Of a DNA stretch of 8,153 nucleotides, positions 6,442 through 8,153 are shown piece after piece. This stretch comes from Candidatus Pelethomonas intestinigallinarum. GTDB taxonomy: Bacteria > Bacillota > Clostridia > Oscillospirales > Oscillospiraceae. How positions within the stretch are numbered: position 1 is the stretch's first letter; each line of letters starts with the position of its first letter. A model generated the notes under the pieces. It saw only the letters and a list, made by a program, of their open reading frames with translations. It was not told the origin of the DNA and did not search any database. Position numbers and translations under genes: made by a program. The DNA is taken from assembly GCA_018712665.1 (NCBI GenBank), contig DVGP01000161.1:1-8153 (forward strand), given 5' to 3'.

Positions 6442-7266
6442 ATGCTTCATGAAACTGTGCTGCTTCAGGTCCCCGGGGCTGAGGGCCCCACGGAGCTGGT
6501 GACCTATGTCCCGGGCAACTTCCCGGAGCTGGGCCTGGACCGGCGGCGGCCCGGCCTGATCATCTGCCCCGGCGGCGGCTACGCCTTCCGCTCCGACAGG
6601 GAGGGGGAGCCGGTCGCCCTGCGCTTTGCCGGACTGGGCTACGCCGCCTTTATTTTAAATTACCACGTGGCGCCCCAGGGCCGCTGGCCCATCCCCCAGC
6701 GGCAGCTCCTGGCCGCCATCGACCATGTGCGGACGAACTGCGACGCCTACCATGTGGACCCCGGCGCCGTGGTGGTCATGGGCTTTTCCGCCGGCGGCCA
6801 CCTGGCGGGCTGCGCCGGGACCATGTGGAACAAGCCGGAGATCTACCGGCCCCTGAAAAAGAAGTCCGCCGCCTTCCGCCCCGACGGCATGGTGCTCGGC
6901 TATCCGGTGGTATCCAGCGGAGAATTTGCCCACCGCGCCTCCTTTGTCAACCTGCTGGGGGACCGGTATGAGGAGCTGCTGGAGACCGCTTCCCTGGAAA
7001 AACAGGTGAAAAAGCAGTCTCCCCCCGCCTTTCTCTGGCACACCGCCGACGACACCTCGGTGCCGGTGGAGAATACCTTCCTGCTGGAGAAGGCCCTTCA
7101 GGCCAAGAAAATCCCGGTGGAGACCCATATCTATCCCCATGGAAGCCACGGCCAGTCCCTGGCCGACCGGACGGTCTACTCCCCGGAGACCATGTGGATG
7201 CTGTCCGTGCCCTGCGCCAGCTGGGTGGAGCGCTGCGACATCTGGCTCCAGCGGAATTTCGGATAG
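6442..7266 (+). CDS. alpha/beta hydrolase, esterase-like
   Basis: This 274-residue protein has the alpha/beta-hydrolase fold of small esterases and acetyl-xylan-esterase-like proteins. CPGGGYAF (42-49) matches the oxyanion-hole loop, Ser116 in GFSAGGH is the nucleophile, Asp203 or Asp204 in HTADD the acid, and His236 in GSHG the base. There is no signal peptide or membrane segment, so it should act in the cytoplasm, for example removing acetyl groups from imported sugars. The substrate is not readable from sequence. AAAAGGAG (6423-6430) lies 11 bases before the ATG and may be partly masked by a small hairpin. The gene starts 45 bases after the kinase with no terminator between, and the nitrilase-like gene follows after 13 bases. 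Pairing with a sugar kinase fits carbohydrate catabolism. Confidence 0.92.
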   Translation: MLHETVLLQVPGAEGPTELVTYVPGNFPELGLDRRRPGLIICPGGGYAFRSDREGEPVALRFAGLGYAAFILNYHVAPQGRWPIPQRQLLAAIDHVRTNCDAYHVDPGAVVVMGFSAGGHLAGCAGTMWNKPEIYRPLKKKSAAFRPDGMVLGYPVVSSGEFAHRASFVNLLGDRYEELLETASLEKQVKKQSPPAFLWHTADDTSVPVENTFLLEKALQAKKIPVETHIYPHGSHGQSLADRTVYSPETMWMLSVPCASWVERCDIWLQRNFG

Positions 7267-7279
7267 AGGAGACGCCGCC

Positions 7280-8152
7280 ATGAAGTATTTCCGTGTTGCC
7301 CTGCTTCAGATGACGGCGGGGGCCTCCCAGGCGGAGAACCTGGAAAAAGGCCTGGCCTGGTGCCGCCGGGCCAAGGCCATGGGGGCGGACCTGGCCCTGT
7401 TCCCGGAGATGTGGAGCTGCGGCTACGCCGTGGAGCGGCCGGATCTGGAGGCGCTGGCCATCCGCCGGGACGCCCCGTTTCTCCTGGCCTTCCGGGACCT
7501 GGCCGCGGAGCTGGAGATGGCCATTGCCGTCACCTACCTGGAGCGGCGGGACCAGGCGCCCCGAAACACCGTCACCGTCTTTGACCGCTTTGGCCGGGAG
7601 GCGCTGACCTACGCCAAGGTCCACACCTGCGACTTTGGAGACGAGAAAAAGCTGGGGCGGGGGGATCGTTTCCCCGTGGCCCAGCTGAATACCGCCGCCG
7701 GCCCGGTCCAGGTGGGGGCCATGATCTGCTATGACCGGGAATTCCCCGAGAGCGCCCGGCTCCTCATGCTGGCGGGGGCGGAGATCATCCTGGTCCCCAA
7801 CGCCTGACCCATGGAGCTCAACCGCCTGACCCAGCTCCGGGCCCGGGCCTTTGAGAACATGGTGGGCGTCGCCACCGCCAACTACGCCTGGGGCCAGCCC
7901 GACTGCAACGGCCACTCCTCCGCCTTCGACGGCATGGCCTACCGCCCCGGGGAGGACGGCAGCCGGGACACCCTGGTGGTGGAGGCCGGGGAGAACGAGG
8001 GGATCTACCTGGCCCCCTTCCCCCTGGACGCCATGCGGGCCTACCGCTCAGAGGAGGCCCACGGCAACGCCTACCGCCGTCCCGGGCTGTACCGGGCCCT
8101 TGCCGACGAAGCCGTGTCGGAGCCCTTCCTCCGGGAGGACGCCCGCCGGTGA
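7280..8152 (+). CDS. carbon-nitrogen hydrolase (nitrilase superfamily) interrupted by an in-frame UGA
   Basis: Read through one UGA, this frame gives a 290-residue protein, a normal length for nitrilase-superfamily amidohydrolases, which hydrolyse amide or nitrile C-N bonds of small metabolites. The catalytic triad is present: Glu43 in FPEM, Lys113 in YAKVH and Cys150 in MICYDREFPE. The UGA at codon 176 follows VPNA and precedes PMELNRL, where my recollection of clostridial relatives is VPNAC-PMEINRL, i.e. a cysteine. Everything after it (RARAFENMVGVA, NGHS, NAYRRP) continues in frame, looks conserved and has neighbour-like codon use to a second TGA at 8150-8152. GAGGAG at 7266-7271, overlapping the esterase stop, is an excellent ribosome binding site. 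The ATG at 7811 has none, so the second half is not an independent gene. It is either a selenoprotein or a fresh pseudogene/base error. Confidence 0.85.
7805..7807 (+). other. in-frame UGA codon, candidate selenocysteine site
   Basis: TGA occupies codon 176 of the nitrilase-like frame, 25 codons after the catalytic Cys150, on a loop that in this superfamily lies near the active site. Other genes here (ychF, the small membrane gene, NUDIX) end in TGA, so UGA is a normal stop in this genome and a global code change is excluded. A change from TGC or TGT to TGA needs one base. Recoding as selenocysteine is possible but unproven. Confidence 0.5.
7812..7839 (+). promoter_or_regulatory. stem-loop just downstream of the in-frame UGA
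   Basis: GGAGCT (7813-7818) pairs perfectly with AGCTCC (7833-7838), extended by a T-G pair to seven, around a 14-base loop. It begins five bases after the UGA. Bacterial SECIS elements follow the UGA inside the coding region, but their apical loop usually starts with a G and lies about 16-37 bases away. Here the loop begins CA, only 11 bases from the UGA. An alternative small stem (CCC 7830-7832 with GGG 7839-7841, loop AGCTCC) fits the distance and G position but is very short. Confidence 0.3.
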
Positions 8153-8153
8153 A

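Noticed and set aside
4696..6450. Long minus-strand open frame (584 codons) opposite the kinase
   Set aside because: It is a compositional shadow of the kinase gene and the hairpin-rich region, with no recognisable domain.
7811..8152. Second half of the nitrilase as a separate gene starting at ATG 7811
   Set aside because: It has no ribosome binding site, lacks the catalytic residues and continues exactly in frame with the first half.

Overview
The window looks like a chromosomal segment from a GC-rich, anaerobic Firmicute, most likely an Oscillospiraceae gut bacterium of the Flavonifractor / Lawsonibacter / Pseudoflavonifractor type. This is inferred from gene content, strong G/C third-codon bias, Gram-positive style Shine-Dalgarno sites and the clostridial form of the kinase and nitrilase proteins. 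It is not a phylogenetic result. All genes are on the + strand.

Left block (146-4623): after an AT-rich leader (1-145) come six tightly packed genes. They are ychF (translation-associated ATPase), a small two-helix membrane protein of unknown function, a DUF1624/HGSNAT-type membrane acyltransferase-like protein, a NUDIX hydrolase, a DUF523 protein (the family of the [4Fe-4S] thiouracil desulfurase TudS) and a MATE-family efflux transporter. Three consecutive junctions overlap (20, 1 and 4 bases), so translational coupling is likely. The block reads as one operon of housekeeping, nucleotide-sanitation and export functions.

Middle (4624-5112): 489 bases without a credible gene. The first half is dense with small inverted repeats, several with three-base loops, and ends in a 14-bp GC-rich hairpin followed by a T-run, the likely terminator of the left block. 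The second half has an extended -10 promoter and a leader of about 130 nt with two competing small hairpins, a T-run and an AT-rich imperfect palindrome.

Right block (5113-8152): a galactokinase-family GHMP kinase, an alpha/beta-hydrolase esterase and a carbon-nitrogen hydrolase (nitrilase superfamily), probably one operon driven by the middle promoter. The most notable observation is in the nitrilase. Its frame is intact and apparently well conserved from 7280 to 8152 except for one in-frame UGA at codon 176, where I recall relatives having cysteine. Either this is a selenocysteine (recoded) codon in a family where I know of no selenoprotein, or it is a recent nonsense mutation or base error. 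The hairpin just downstream is suggestive but fits known bacterial SECIS rules poorly.
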